DNA of 64,000 nt from Trichosporon coremiiforme (Eukaryota; Basidiomycota; Tremellomycetes; Trichosporonales; Trichosporonaceae). The DNA lies in contig BCJJ01000004.1 of assembly GCA_039545355.1 (NCBI GenBank), positions 62,001 through 126,000 on the forward strand, read 5' to 3'. Both the position numbers and the translations under genes were made by a program. Shown in pieces: positions 37,466 through 48,048 of the stretch (position 1 is its first letter; each line of letters opens with the position of its first letter). The notes below the pieces were generated by a model. That model worked only from the letters and a program-made list of their open reading frames with translations, made no database searches and had not been told where the DNA came from.

Positions 37466-40266
37466 TTAGAGCCCCGTACTTCCGAGGAGATTCACGACAT
37501 CCCCATTCCCAGAAAGCAAGTTGCGGACATACTCCTCCGCGCTGCTGTTCCCATTTCCCTTGTGTCCATCCAGATGCGCCTGAATCGATCCCGTCGGGTC
37601 CAGAATATCGAGCAGGGCGGGGTCGATCCCTTGTCCACCGTTGCCTCCGCCTCCCATCGTGCCGAATCCCGCCGCGCCGCCGAACGCACTCCCACTGCCT
37701 AACCCATTGACGCCGGCGCCATTGGTGCCGTTGGGAGTGGAGCCCGAGGACGTGTGAGAGTTCGGCGTGAAGCTGAACCCGCCATTGAGCATAAACCCAT
37801 TCGTCGCCTCGTCGATGGACATGGTGCCGCTGTCGTTCGTGGGCGGGAAGTAGGTGCGTGCCTGCGTCTCGAAGTCGACCGCGTCCACACTCTCGGGTGT
37901 CTGGCCAACAGAGGTCGAGTGTCCCTTTGTCGGCGGGCTGAGGCCTGGAATGCTGTTCGTGCTGGGTCCGGACCCGCTCGCGCTTTGAGACTGGCTCTCG
38001 TACGCCCTCCCCCCCGTCTCTGGGTTTGCCGGCCCGTCCACCGCCCCATAGCCCGATCCAGAGTTGAGTTCGCCAACACTCGAGGTGGCACAGACGTCGC
38101 GCATTCTACGCGCACACATCTCGTCCATGTGTTCCGGCTCGCCGCCCAGCTGCATGTGCACTTTCAGGAACTCGCCGAGGAGGACGCCGATGCTGTGTTT
38201 CGTGCCGTACCGCTCCATCACGGCTTGGATCACGCCGAGGTCTGTCTTCCACCGCATGCTGTGTCCGTACGCCTCCTCCTTGCCCGCGCGGCCTATGAAG
38301 AGCGTGATAATCCTGCCTGTGGTGAAGAGACAGAAGATCAGCAGCGGGGTTAGGACGAGGGATAAGTCGAGTTGAGAGGGGACGAGGTGCAGCAGGCCGA
38401 CGATGGCCTCGAAGGATTTTTGCACTTGCCGCATGGCGGAGTTTTCGGGCCCCTTCCAGTCAATCAGCGGCTCGTGCAGCAGCAGCAGCGCCGTGTTCGG
38501 GAAGATGTGCAGCGACAGCAAATCCGCGTTGAACGGCGTCAGGTCCCCGCTGTCCACGAGCTTGTAGATATTCTTGAACGCGGCCGGCACGCTGAGCTGG
38601 AACGCCATGATCTCCGCGTTGAGCTGCACGAAGCTCGGCGAAGAGAGCGCATCCTGCGCGTCGCCGGCGCGGACGTGGCGCTGCTTCCACGTCCCGAGCC
38701 ACTTGCTCACGCGGCCGAAGAGCATGCTCGCCTTGACTGCGAGGACGAATGCGTCGTGCACGGGGTGGTGGACCATGACGTCGGCCTCGTGCGCGGTCTG
38801 CGGGTTGCCCGCCATCGTGGCGCCGAGGTGCTGCTTCTTCGCAAACTCGGTCGCGCTCGTCGGCAGCGCGTTGTAGATCGTGTCGATGTTGAAGATTGGC
38901 GTCCAGCACGCGTTCACTGCGAAACCCACGTCATACATGTATGTGAGCCAGATGGTTGCGAGGCGTTCTTCGCGCTCCCGGTCTGTGGCCGGCGCACCCA
39001 TGATGGGCGGCTTGCCGCCCGTGCGGAGGTTGCGGTTCGTGATCTCCAGCGCGTGGATGAGACGTACAGGCGCCGCGGACATGATCCACGACCTGAGCGC
39101 GATGCCCTTGTTGAGATACGTCAGAGACAGGATCATGTTCGCCCTCGTTACATCAAAGATGAACGGTCCCGATCCGAGCATGCACGCGCCCGTCTTGTGG
39201 CGGATACACCGCTCCGCCGCCTCGGTCTGGGCAGTCGCAAAGTCCTCGCAGTTCTCGAGATCGATGCCGGAGGCGATGTGGCGCTGGCGCACACCCTCGA
39301 GCTGCTGCGGGGGGATGCTGGTCGCGACGGCCGTGTGCGGCGCAGCCGCAGCGCAGATCGCATGCAGCAGTCCCGAGAACGGGAAGTCGGGGTGTGCAGG
39401 CGACAGCGCCACGCGCGCCATCAGCGTGTCGCGGTGCAGGATGCGGGAGATCTGCGGCTCGCACTGGAAGAAGATGTCGATGAGGTGCTCGAGCACGGCG
39501 GGCGATGGCAGGTTTTTGGGCCAGTTCATCGGCATCATGAGCAAGTTGCTGAAGTCGAAGGACTGGAATTGGCCCGCCTCGCCTGCCTCGATCGAGACGA
39601 AGGGCAGCGTGTCGCTTGGAACGGCGTTGATCTGGGGAGCGGGGATTTGGAAGTTGGACAAAGGCTCGCCCCACCGGCTCGTCGGGAGGGGCTTGTCGGA
39701 CGTGGTCAGCGTGGCGATCTTGGCCTCAAGCTCGGCTGGGCGTTAGCTTCGACTTGGGTGTGGTAGCTCACCAATCCGCGCCTTCAGTGTGTCACGCTCC
39801 TCTTCCGCGCGACGCTCGCGCTCACGTGTCAGCTTGTCCGGCCCGCCGAGCGCAGCACGCTTTGGCCCAGCCGTAGTCGACGAGACGCGCTTGCGCTCCC
39901 CGTTGGCAACAGCGAGGGGCTCGGGCTCATCGTCATCGGCATAGGTGCACGAGAGCGGGGGCGGCTTGCTCTTGTTACGCTGCGCAGAGCGGACGGCGTG
40001 TGCATGACTGCGGAGACACGGGTTGCACGTCGGTCGTACCGCGTCGCACTTGACCTTGCGCTTTTTGCACTGGGGTTAGCTATCGCCCACAGGCTCCGAA
40101 GCTGAACGGCCAAGAGTGAGGAGCGAATCCGGCAGCAAGTCCAACCTGGAAAACGCTCGTAACTCTCGGCCCATGCCCGACTCACCTGGAGACAAGCGTG
40201 GTTGCGCTTCAGAGGCGCGAGGGTCTCGTCGTCGAGAATGTCGGTGTACTGCTCAGCCTCTTCCAT
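37466..40266 (-). CDS. Zn2Cys6 fungal transcription factor with Fungal_trans domain
   Basis: Exons 40266-40186, 40069-39772 and 39735-37466 give about 882 aa. The zinc cluster straddles the first intron: ACLQ joined to CKKRKVKCDAVRPTCNPC, with a sixth Cys in SCTY. The spacing is C-x2-C-x6-C-x6-C-x2-C-x22-C, so the last loop is much longer than the usual 6-9. A basic linker and a short coiled coil (LKARIAELEAKIATL) lead to the middle homology region, seen around FFQCEPQISRILHRDTLM. The C-terminus is Gly/Ser/Asn-rich, likely an activation region. It is a nuclear DNA-binding regulator. It is transcribed away from the amidase gene at 41280 and may control it, by analogy with other regulator-enzyme pairs. 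The target is not readable from sequence. Confidence 0.88.
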
Positions 40267-41279
40267 GGTTGATGAGTGTCAGTACAAATATTGTTGTCGT
40301 CGGGAGCTAGCTCGAGGGCTTATCGCATCTGCCCAGTGTGCACGCTTGCGTTGGTGGAAGAGATTGCCGCGTTGCTGTGCCGGGTCCGTGGGTTGAGCGA
40401 CGGGGCACGGGCGTTTGTCGATGGGTCGGTGTGATGGGTGTCGTGAGCTGTGAGAGATGGAAAAGTCGAGTTGTTCGATCGCTTGTGGGCTGTGGTTGCC
40501 ACTACTGCCAGTTGAGGGCCGGGGGGGCGGGGAGAGGGTGGAGGTGGAGCGGGTGTAGTGGGGTGGCTGGGTGGATGGGGTGGGGGGAGTGAGGAGGGTG
40601 AGATTGGTGGTGAGGAAGAGGTCGTTGTCAAGGAGGAGAGACGGAGTGAGAGGTGACTAGACCCACTTGAGAGAGTGCGAAGCGAGGTTCATGCACGATG
40701 GTGACGACTAGAACGACTCGTGGCCCCTGTGCCGTTGTGCCGTCGCCTGCCGATCAAAGGTAGGATGGATGACTCGAGGCCGACGGCGATGGAGCTGCCC
40801 AGGAGATCTGGTCCAGTCCGCCTCGGGCATGAATGTGCGCTCTGTATGGTGGGATCTGGGCCGAGCCTCGGGGGGGATTCCACCGTGGGAGAACATGGTT
40901 CGGAACCGGCATGCCACGGCCGCGTGGCATGGTCCGAGTCCGGGTCGGGTGCAGGGCCCCGGATATTGGATATCACCGAGATGGCCAGAGACGCGACGGA
41001 ATGACCGCGTGAACCGCGTCTTGCCGGAGGGAGGCTGCGGGGAATCCTGGTTGATGCGGAGATGCGGGGATGGATGCTGAATGGACATTGCAGGCCGTGT
41101 ACAATAAGTAACCGGGTCTCGCATCATCCGACGTCCATCGAATCCAGGTGACACACTCGACACTGCATTTATCAATCGACGCCTCCATGTCTCTCCTCTG
41201 ATCCTCTTCCCACCCAACTCACTCTCAGACACACTCGTTACATCCTCCATCTACCCGACCACAGTCACTCCCTAATCTA
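40267..41279. promoter_or_regulatory. divergent intergenic region, Zn2Cys6 regulator / amidase
   Basis: This 1013-bp region separates the ATGs of the two divergent genes. A G-rich tract at about 40514-40660 is pyrimidine-rich on the regulator's coding strand and is probably its leader. A perfect 9-bp inverted repeat lies at 40910-40931. Just to its left is CGGAACCG (40901-40908), an inverted CGG/CCG pair of the type bound by zinc-cluster dimers. Confidence 0.55.
40910..40931. promoter_or_regulatory. inverted repeat, candidate operator
   Basis: Arms CATGCCACG and CGTGGCATG are perfect complements around a 4-bp GCCG spacer. The centre contains CGG and CCG triplets. The position, 356 bp upstream of the amidase ATG and 644 bp from the regulator ATG, makes it a candidate binding site for a dimeric regulator. 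Function is inferred from structure only. Confidence 0.45.
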
Positions 41280-43918
41280 ATGACACTCACAACCCAAGAA
41301 GCGAGCCGGCGGAAGCTCGCCGACCTCAACGCCCTCGTCTCGGACGCCGAGGCACTCCTCGGTCCCGCTCCGGCCGGGGACAAGGCAATCCTCTCCGCAA
41401 AGTGAGTCTGGCGTTACCCGCCCTCCCAATCAGCTTATCGCGGAAAGAAGTAGCTGATAGGCAGGACCGGCGACATTGTCTCCAACATCAAGGCGAGGAA
41501 GGAGGGCTGGACATCCGAGGCCGTGACTGCTGCCTTTGTGAGTGTGAAAGATGCCGATCAAGGAGCTCGGACCCGCACCGACTGCTTCTTCTGGTTCTTT
41601 GCGCCCTCGGCCGCCGACGAGTCGGATCCGAGAGCGGTGCTGTCTGTCGGTATGCTGGGTCCGCTCGACGTGTTTCGGCGTGCTCGGCGCGCTTGGCGCT
41701 GGGTCAAGCACCAGAACGGAGTACGGTACCGGACCTACTGGCCCGTGAGGGTCTCGGATCGCGACAGTCTGGTCAGAAGTACGGCAGTGCATCTACGGAC
41801 GACTATGATAACGGCGCCCCGACCGGGCCAGCACCCGTTGCGAAGTCCAAGCTGACGCCAGATCCGCGCCGCCTGCGCTGCACACAGGAAGACCAACTGT
41901 CTCACTGAAGGTGCGCTGTCACGTTTACCTTGAGCTAACCGCAGCCCTTTTCACTGAAGCGCTCGAAGCCGCCCGCGCCGTGGATAAGGAGCTCGCGACG
42001 GGCGTAGACGCGAGCAAGCTGGGCCCGTTCTACGGTCTCCCCTCGTCTTTCAAAGGTGAGTCAGCTCTCAAAATCGGGCCGATACTCGGTCCTTGGTACT
42101 CCTCGTCACTCAGCGTGACAAGCTAGCCAGGAACTATCTTTAACCTATCTTTAACTTGTGGCAGTGGGTGGAGAAGGTGGAGCATGGATCGCGCTCACTG
42201 CACCGACTGCGCAACTTACGCTCTTGCCGGCTGAGCTCCCACGCGGCTTAGCTGACTCCCAGACACGTACAACATTCTCGGCGTCGACACCTCGCTTGGC
42301 TGCTCGCCGTACTGTTTTGATCCCACGACGGATCCAGCGGATGAGGCTAATGTAAGTCTAGTACTTTTGCTAGCGGGGTGGAGCGAGGTTTCATGGGCGG
42401 AGCGAGGTTGTCGTTCGGCAGAGCCGAACCTGATAAGCGGCTAGTGCTAGAAGTGCAGGCTAGTGTGTGACCCATGACGCGCCGCTCCCGCCTGCTTTCT
42501 CTCAGACCGCCGCTCCCTAGGTTTGACCACTGTCCTCCCCACGCATCGCTGCCCAAAGCCCCGCAGCTCCATCAGCCGTGTTGTAAGCTCACCCGCAGCT
42601 CGTCAAGCTCTTCCGCGCCGGCGGCGGCATCCCATTCTGCAAGACCGGCGTTCCGCAGACGCTCCTCGCGTTCGAATGCTCCAACCCCGTCTTCGGCACA
42701 ACGACCAACCCCTATGACTCGACGCGTACCTGCGGCGGATCCTCGGGCGGCGAGGCAGCCCTCGTAACGCTCCGTGGAACTCCCGTCGGATGGGGCAGCG
42801 ACAGTATGTATCTTCAGCTGTGTGAAGGATGCTAGAGCTGACAATCAGTCGGCGGCTCCCTCCGCATTCCGGCACTCTACTCTGGCTGTTACGGCCTGAA
42901 ACCGACCGTCGGCCGGTGGGCGCTCCACGGTAACCGACCCGTCGTCCGTGGCCAAGAGGCGATTCTGCCCACTACGGGCCCCATGGCGTCCAACGTCGAC
43001 GACCTGATCTACGCCTCGCGCGCCATGATGGACCTCACGACCCAGGCGCTGGCAGAGGGCAAGATGGCCGCCGAGGGTCTCCTGCCCATCCCCTGGCGCG
43101 AGAAGACGCTCCCGAAGAAGATGAAGATTGGCTATTACAGGGAGACGGGCGTCGTGCGTACCTCCCCCGCCCTCCTGCGCGCATTGGACATCACGGTCGC
43201 GAAACTGAGAGCCGAGGGACACGAAGTCGTCGAGTGGACACCCCCGCCGCTGTGGAAGGTCTTCGAGGTCTTTGCGGCCCTCACTTCTGCCGACGGCTAT
43301 CGCCAGCTTCTATCCAACATCGGCCCCGACCCGAAGGAACCCTCCCTCGCACTCGTGACTGCCGGTTCTTCCGTCCCGCGCTGGCTTCTGTCCTTCGCCA
43401 CGACCCTCGTCAAGAACGTCATCGGCGATCAAACCTTTGCCGAAGTCATGGCCACGTCCCACGCCAAGAGCGCCTCAGAGCTGTTCGAATGGGTTGACAA
43501 GCGGAACAAACTGAACAAGGAGTTTAAGACTCGGGCGTGGGAGCAGGAAGGCTTCGACTTTGTGCTCGGTCCGCCGCAGGCTGTCCCCGCGCTCGAGCAT
43601 GGACGCACCAAGATGCTCTCGCCTTTGTGTATCGGCACTTGTGTCTGGAACGTGCTCGATACCACTGCTGGCGTCCTCCCCGTTACGAGGGTCAGGAAGG
43701 ATCTGGATGCTGTGCCGGAGGGATGGCTGGAACAGGGGGAGGGCGAGGCGAGGAGTAGTATTCTCGAGAAGCGGGTTTATGGCGGCCAGGATCCGGCCTA
43801 CGATGCGGGCAAGATGGAGGGGCTGCCTGTTGGCGTCCAAGTGATTGGACGGCAGTGGGACGAGGAGGGCGTGCTGGCGTGCATGAAGCTGGTCGAGGGG
43901 CTTGTGGGCTACGAGTAG
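41280..43918 (+). CDS. amidase (amidase signature family)
   Basis: Seven exons (41280-41401, 41465-41537, 41862-41910, 41945-42055, 42263-42351, 42599-42803, 42849-43918) sum to 1719 nt, 572 aa. All three catalytic residues of the Ser-cisSer-Lys triad are present: Lys in SSFKDTYN (split by intron 4), Ser in TCGGSSGGEAA and Ser in GSDIGGSLRIP (split by intron 6). KTNCLTEALFTEALEAA and PVFGTTTNPYD are further family landmarks. The enzyme hydrolyses an amide to acid and ammonia; the fungal acetamidase/fatty-acid-amide type is closest, but the substrate is not readable. No signal peptide is evident. Introns 2, 4 and 5 (324, 207 and 247 nt) are far longer than others in the window, and exon 3 has only 49 nt. 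The neighbouring divergent zinc-cluster gene may regulate it. Confidence 0.88.
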
Positions 43919-44521
43919 AGCGGTCGGGTAATGTTCGTTGCTAGCAGGAAGAATACCTCAAGGGAGGATCAGTACCAAGTAATTCAGTAGGGATATCAGC
44001 AAGTCGATGGGAATACCAGAATGCAGGTTAACTGCGAGTTACCGGGTCCGAGAGCCTTATGTATCCCCAGTGCTCGGTGACTGCTCATTCCTCTGTGCAA
44101 CGCTAGCGTTGTGACGGATCCGACGCTATCCCCGGCGCGTCGAGCGTCCGATGGGTGCAGCACTAGCACTGCGAAAAGCCGCAAAGCTTCAAAGCAGCAT
44201 AGCAGTAGAGCATGCAAGGGACAAGATCACAAGAGTACACGCAAATCTACAGTGGATGATCCGCAGTCCAGTTCCAGATCCAGATACCAGCACCAGATAC
44301 ATGTAGCCTGGTTAGACTCTCGGAACCCGGTCGGGACGCGTCGGGATCCATCGGCGCCAACGTCCGTCAATGTCGAACCAAGTCAGGTCAGCGCGAGGCT
44401 AGTTACCGTGACGAGCTAGCCCTGACAACGCCACCGCCGTTCACCGCGCGACGTGGGTGCGGCCAGGTCAGCTTGACCCCGTCACTGCCGATCCTTGAGC
44501 CGCAGACTGGGCCGGCTGGGG
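43919..44521. other. intergenic, nothing recognised
   Basis: This is the 3' region of the amidase gene and the flank of the broken tandem copies. No gene or repeat was identified. Confidence 0.6.
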
Positions 44522-45159
44522 TCACGCCTCCCCGACGACAGGGTGGCGGCGCCTGCGCCCGCTGCCGTCTTCGTCCTCGAAGACCTCCAAGATCGTGAAG
44601 TCCTGGTACGCGGCCGCGTACCTGCCGAGCTCTGCCAGCTCGAACCGCCTCGTAGCGTGTGGTGTCCAACACCGTCGTAGCCCGGGCTCTAAACCTGAGC
44701 GCACTCATTACAAAGGGCGTTATACTCTCGCTTTTCGGGTGGGGAGGGGCGGGCGGACCATCTGTGCAGTGCCTGGGGTGAGCTGACAGTCGTTTCTGGA
44801 ACACGTACGGCCCAATATACCGCCTCGACGAGCTCCTCCATATCCGCCTCCCAGTCGCTGTAACTCATGATCGGGCGGGAGGCAATTGGCATCCTCATCC
44901 GGTCCGTCTGATACCCTATGTTCCTGCCGTCAGTGCCGCCAAGAGGCAGACTTACAGCTCGCTCACCTTGTCATACACGCCCAGCTGCCAAGTAATTCTG
45001 TCGATCGTGCTTCAGTCCCCCTCGGCCATGGCGCGGGTCCAGGCCAGACTAGCGCGAAGCGCGGCGTAGGACAGCTCGTACAGTACACGTATTCGCCCTC
45101 GGCGTAGGGGGGAAGCCGAGACGGACCCCTGTCCAGTCTGTTCGGGGGTAGGTAATCAT
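44522..45159 (-). pseudogene. tandem copy A of an unknown small gene family, probably broken
   Basis: Three blocks are shared with copy B about 1.1-1.2 kb away. Block 1, from the ATG at 45159, reads DWTGVRLGFPP and then loses frame because one C is missing relative to B. Block 2 (about 44810-44910) reads GYQTDRMRMP..., MSYSDWEADMEELVEAVY, after a possible GTAAGT...ATAG intron. Block 3 (about 44555-44650) reads FELAELGRYAAAYQDFTILE and VFEDEDGSG. Stops interrupt the stretch between blocks 2 and 3. I do not recognise the family. The copy could still be functional if introns absorb the defects, but no clean exon chain was found. Confidence 0.5.
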
Positions 45160-45651
45160 GGTCCGAACGCGGGCGGTGGTGAGACAACAGTGGGTATGAA
45201 GGCAGCGGCGATGGAGCAGCGAATGAGAGGGATAGGATGAGAAGTAGTGAATGAAGAGGATGGGAGAGTGTGTTGCAGTACCATTGCGAGTGTTGCGTTG
45301 AATGATTGGGTGGCGGTAGTGGCGGCCTTTGCTCGCGCACTAACGGTCGCAGTTGCGCCTGCTGCGCTGAGCGTCTACAAGCGCAGTTCGCAGCCAGTGT
45401 GAGAATCTTGAAGTCAGCTGCATTGCATAGGTGTGCTATCTTTGCCTGATGTGTCAACAGTGTAAGCTGTACGGTATGTACACGACCATTGATATCGACT
45501 TCATTCATGATTAAATATGCCTCACGTCAAAGTGGTCTGCCCGAGGTGCGCCTCGGTTGCTGCATTATGACAATCAAAACACGTTGGTGACTGCATAGCG
45601 GATGCAAGTGGGGGCTGAATGGAAGACGGCGGTGCCAGCGGCGACCGCTGC

Positions 45652-46254
45652 TTACAGCCTCACCTTCGCCCTCCTTGCGCCATCCTTGCGGGACACCTGC
45701 GACTCGGAGCGGCTGCCATCAGCCAGCCATTCCTTGGCTGCAATCTCATGCAGCTGAGTCGTGACGCCTCCGTTTGCATCCTCCGTTATCTCAACGATAG
45801 TGTGAGGGAAGAATACAGCGGCAAACCGGCCCAGTTCAGCAACGTCAAAGGGCGGGTGGGGAGAGGGACGGATGGGGCTGTCTAGGTCGGTAGTGTCAAT
45901 GCCATGAACTTGAGCGCGGCCGAGAAACAAACGAGCGGATCTCGCTGAGCGGCGTCTGCGGCGCATGCGGCGGAAGAAGAGAAACAGCCTGGGCGAGTGA
46001 AGAGCGTAGGGGATGACTCACCTGCTCATACACCGCCTCCACGAGCTGGTCCATATCACCAGCCAGCCCTCGTACGTCATGAGTAGCCGTTGGGCTGGGT
46101 GCGTCTTGATACGGTCCACCTGGTAGTCTTCGTTGCTGGCCTCAGACCGGCTACGGTCTACCATCTGCCCAGCTCACACTTCGCTCGCCTTGTAGGGCGG
46201 GAAGCCGAGGCACACGCCGGTCCAGTTCGCTCGGCGGAAAAACTCGGCAGGCAT
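45652..46254 (-). pseudogene. tandem copy B of the same small gene family, probably broken
   Basis: It starts with ATG at 46254 and reads NWTGVCLGFPPYKASE. A possible intron then leads to DYQVDRIKTHP... and MTYEGW. A one-base deletion relative to copy A breaks the frame before DMDQLVEAVYEQ. A GTGAGT donor follows, with a CCCAG acceptor 33 nt on. The final open frame (45966-45652) holds FDVAELGRFAAVFFPHTIVE and ITEDANGG, and ends in a charged tail. The broken positions differ between A and B, which indicates independent decay after duplication. The function is unknown. Confidence 0.5.
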
Positions 46255-47858
46255 TGCGGCCAGGTGGCGAAAGCGGCGGGAGCGGCGGCAGCGTCGTATC
46301 GTCCTCCTCGGCCAGAGACTCGGACGGTTCCAGAAGGGGCAAGGAGGCAGATGACAAGGTCGTATGTTGGAGTGAGTATGTAAGGCGCGCGAGGGTTAAA
46401 GGTATGTTGGGTGCGGTGCCGAGTAGATCTGGACAAGCACACAACAACGACGACACACACAGTTTACGGATCGAGTGGCGAGTCTAGTCCCGTCCTTTAG
46501 CTCGGTGGAGGCTCCGACGATAACCTCGGCTCGATGCTACATGGCACATGATGCGACGCTAGTCTGCGCAGTGTGGCATTGCAGCCCGTACGACTACAGC
46601 GAGGGTGGCGCACACAGCTCCAAGAAGGGAGTGGCGGGAGTTAAAAGTATGTGTGGAACGCCAGGACGCACACAGCGCAGTGCATCGATCGTGCAGTGTA
46701 TGCCCTGTGTGGGTGCAGAGCGTCCATAAACGGGCCCCGGCTCGTGACTTGTCATGCGTCCAACTTCCGCTCCGAGACACTGTCCTATGGCGATCGAGGT
46801 GAGGCGCATCGCGAGGTTAGAGGTGAGTGATGCTTAGTCGATCGTCGGAGGGTCTGTAGCTGATGAGTGTGGGTATGAGGTGGACGACGGTCGTGAAGTG
46901 ATCCCAAAAAGCCGATGAGAGGCGCTGTCAGAGCAAAGAGCAACATGAGATGAGAGAGAAGAGAAGGCGATGGAAATGCTGGTCGCGTGGGGAGGCTGAG
47001 AGGCACCGAGGAACAGTTCGATTCCGCCGTGGATCATCGCCAGAGAAGGCGCTAAACTCTATCCGCCCGCGCACCGCAGACTCCACAAGCATAGAGCGCC
47101 CTAACGGTGGTTGTCCCCACTGAGAAGCAGCGCAAGATGTGTGCGGTGCTCCTCTCTAGACCCCAGCGCGCATCGAGGAGAGAACAGGTGTCGTGAAAGT
47201 ATTCACAATAATCGATCGAACTGTGCCACGATGTTACAGTGGTGACCGAATACCGACCCAGGATACCTTCCACTGCCACCCATTGCCGAAAGGCGATGAC
47301 CTTGCAATGCCAAAGGAGTCAGCTGCCGAGTAGTTGCGGCCACGAGGCGGCACCGCTGCCGCGCGATCGGCACGGACTACCCATGCGAGTCATTTCGCCC
47401 GGAACTTGCCCCTCCGCTCTCGGCACTCCAGCCGACCTCTTTGGCTGTTGCATTGGTACACAGCGACTCACTCAGGAACTCCTTTCGTAAAACTTGCCTC
47501 GACACGAGCGACTCTTGACACGCGGCGAAGCACGACGCCCACGAGACCGCACGAGCACGCACGATCGCGCAGCAGGCAGTGCGCCACAGTCCACCTGGCC
47601 GGTCCAGCTATTCAGCCTGACACGTTTCGAGGCCTACACGGGGCCAACCGCCGCTCCATGCCAGGCAGGCGTCGGAGCAACTATTGCAGACGGGTCGAGG
47701 GTCGGGGGATGCGGAGTCAGGGGAGCATGGGCAGGGAAGAAACAGTCAGGGAACCCTGCGTGGGTCCGAACAACTCTGTGCGCGGGGCTTCCGCTCTTCG
47801 TGCATGGGGACCGACCTTCGGGTCGACCGGGCGTCGTTCAGACGTTAATGATCACCCG

Positions 47859-47878
47859 GGGCTGGGCTGGGCTGGGCT
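47859..47878 (+). repeat. GGGCT x4 tandem repeat
   Basis: There are four perfect GGGCT units, immediately followed by a further G-rich segment. The four G-triplets could form a quadruplex. The context is noncoding. Confidence 0.75.
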
Positions 47879-48020
47879 GGCGGGGCTGCCCCGCCTGGCT
47901 GGGAGTAATTCATCTCGGATCCGAGAACCAGGAAACCCGTCCACTTACAGTTTCTAGGGACGATGCTCTGTTGACCCTCTCGAGGCAGCGGCCCCAGCCC
48001 CTTGCCCGGCCATGCCCCGG

Positions 48021-48048
48021 GACTTTGGTTAATTAAGTAACCAACGTC
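48021..48048. repeat. inverted repeat with hairpin potential
   Basis: The 11-nt arms GACTTTGGTTA and TAACCAACGTC pair with a single mismatch around a 6-nt ATTAAG loop. No poly-T follows, and no neighbouring gene clearly ends here, so a terminator role is not supported. Confidence 0.6.

Noticed and set aside
38372..39766. 464-codon open frame on the + strand
   Set aside because: It is antisense to the Zn2Cys6 gene, with no domain; codon bias of the real gene explains it.
48021..48048. Transcription terminator
   Set aside because: The hairpin lacks a T-run, and eukaryotic nuclear genes do not use such terminators.
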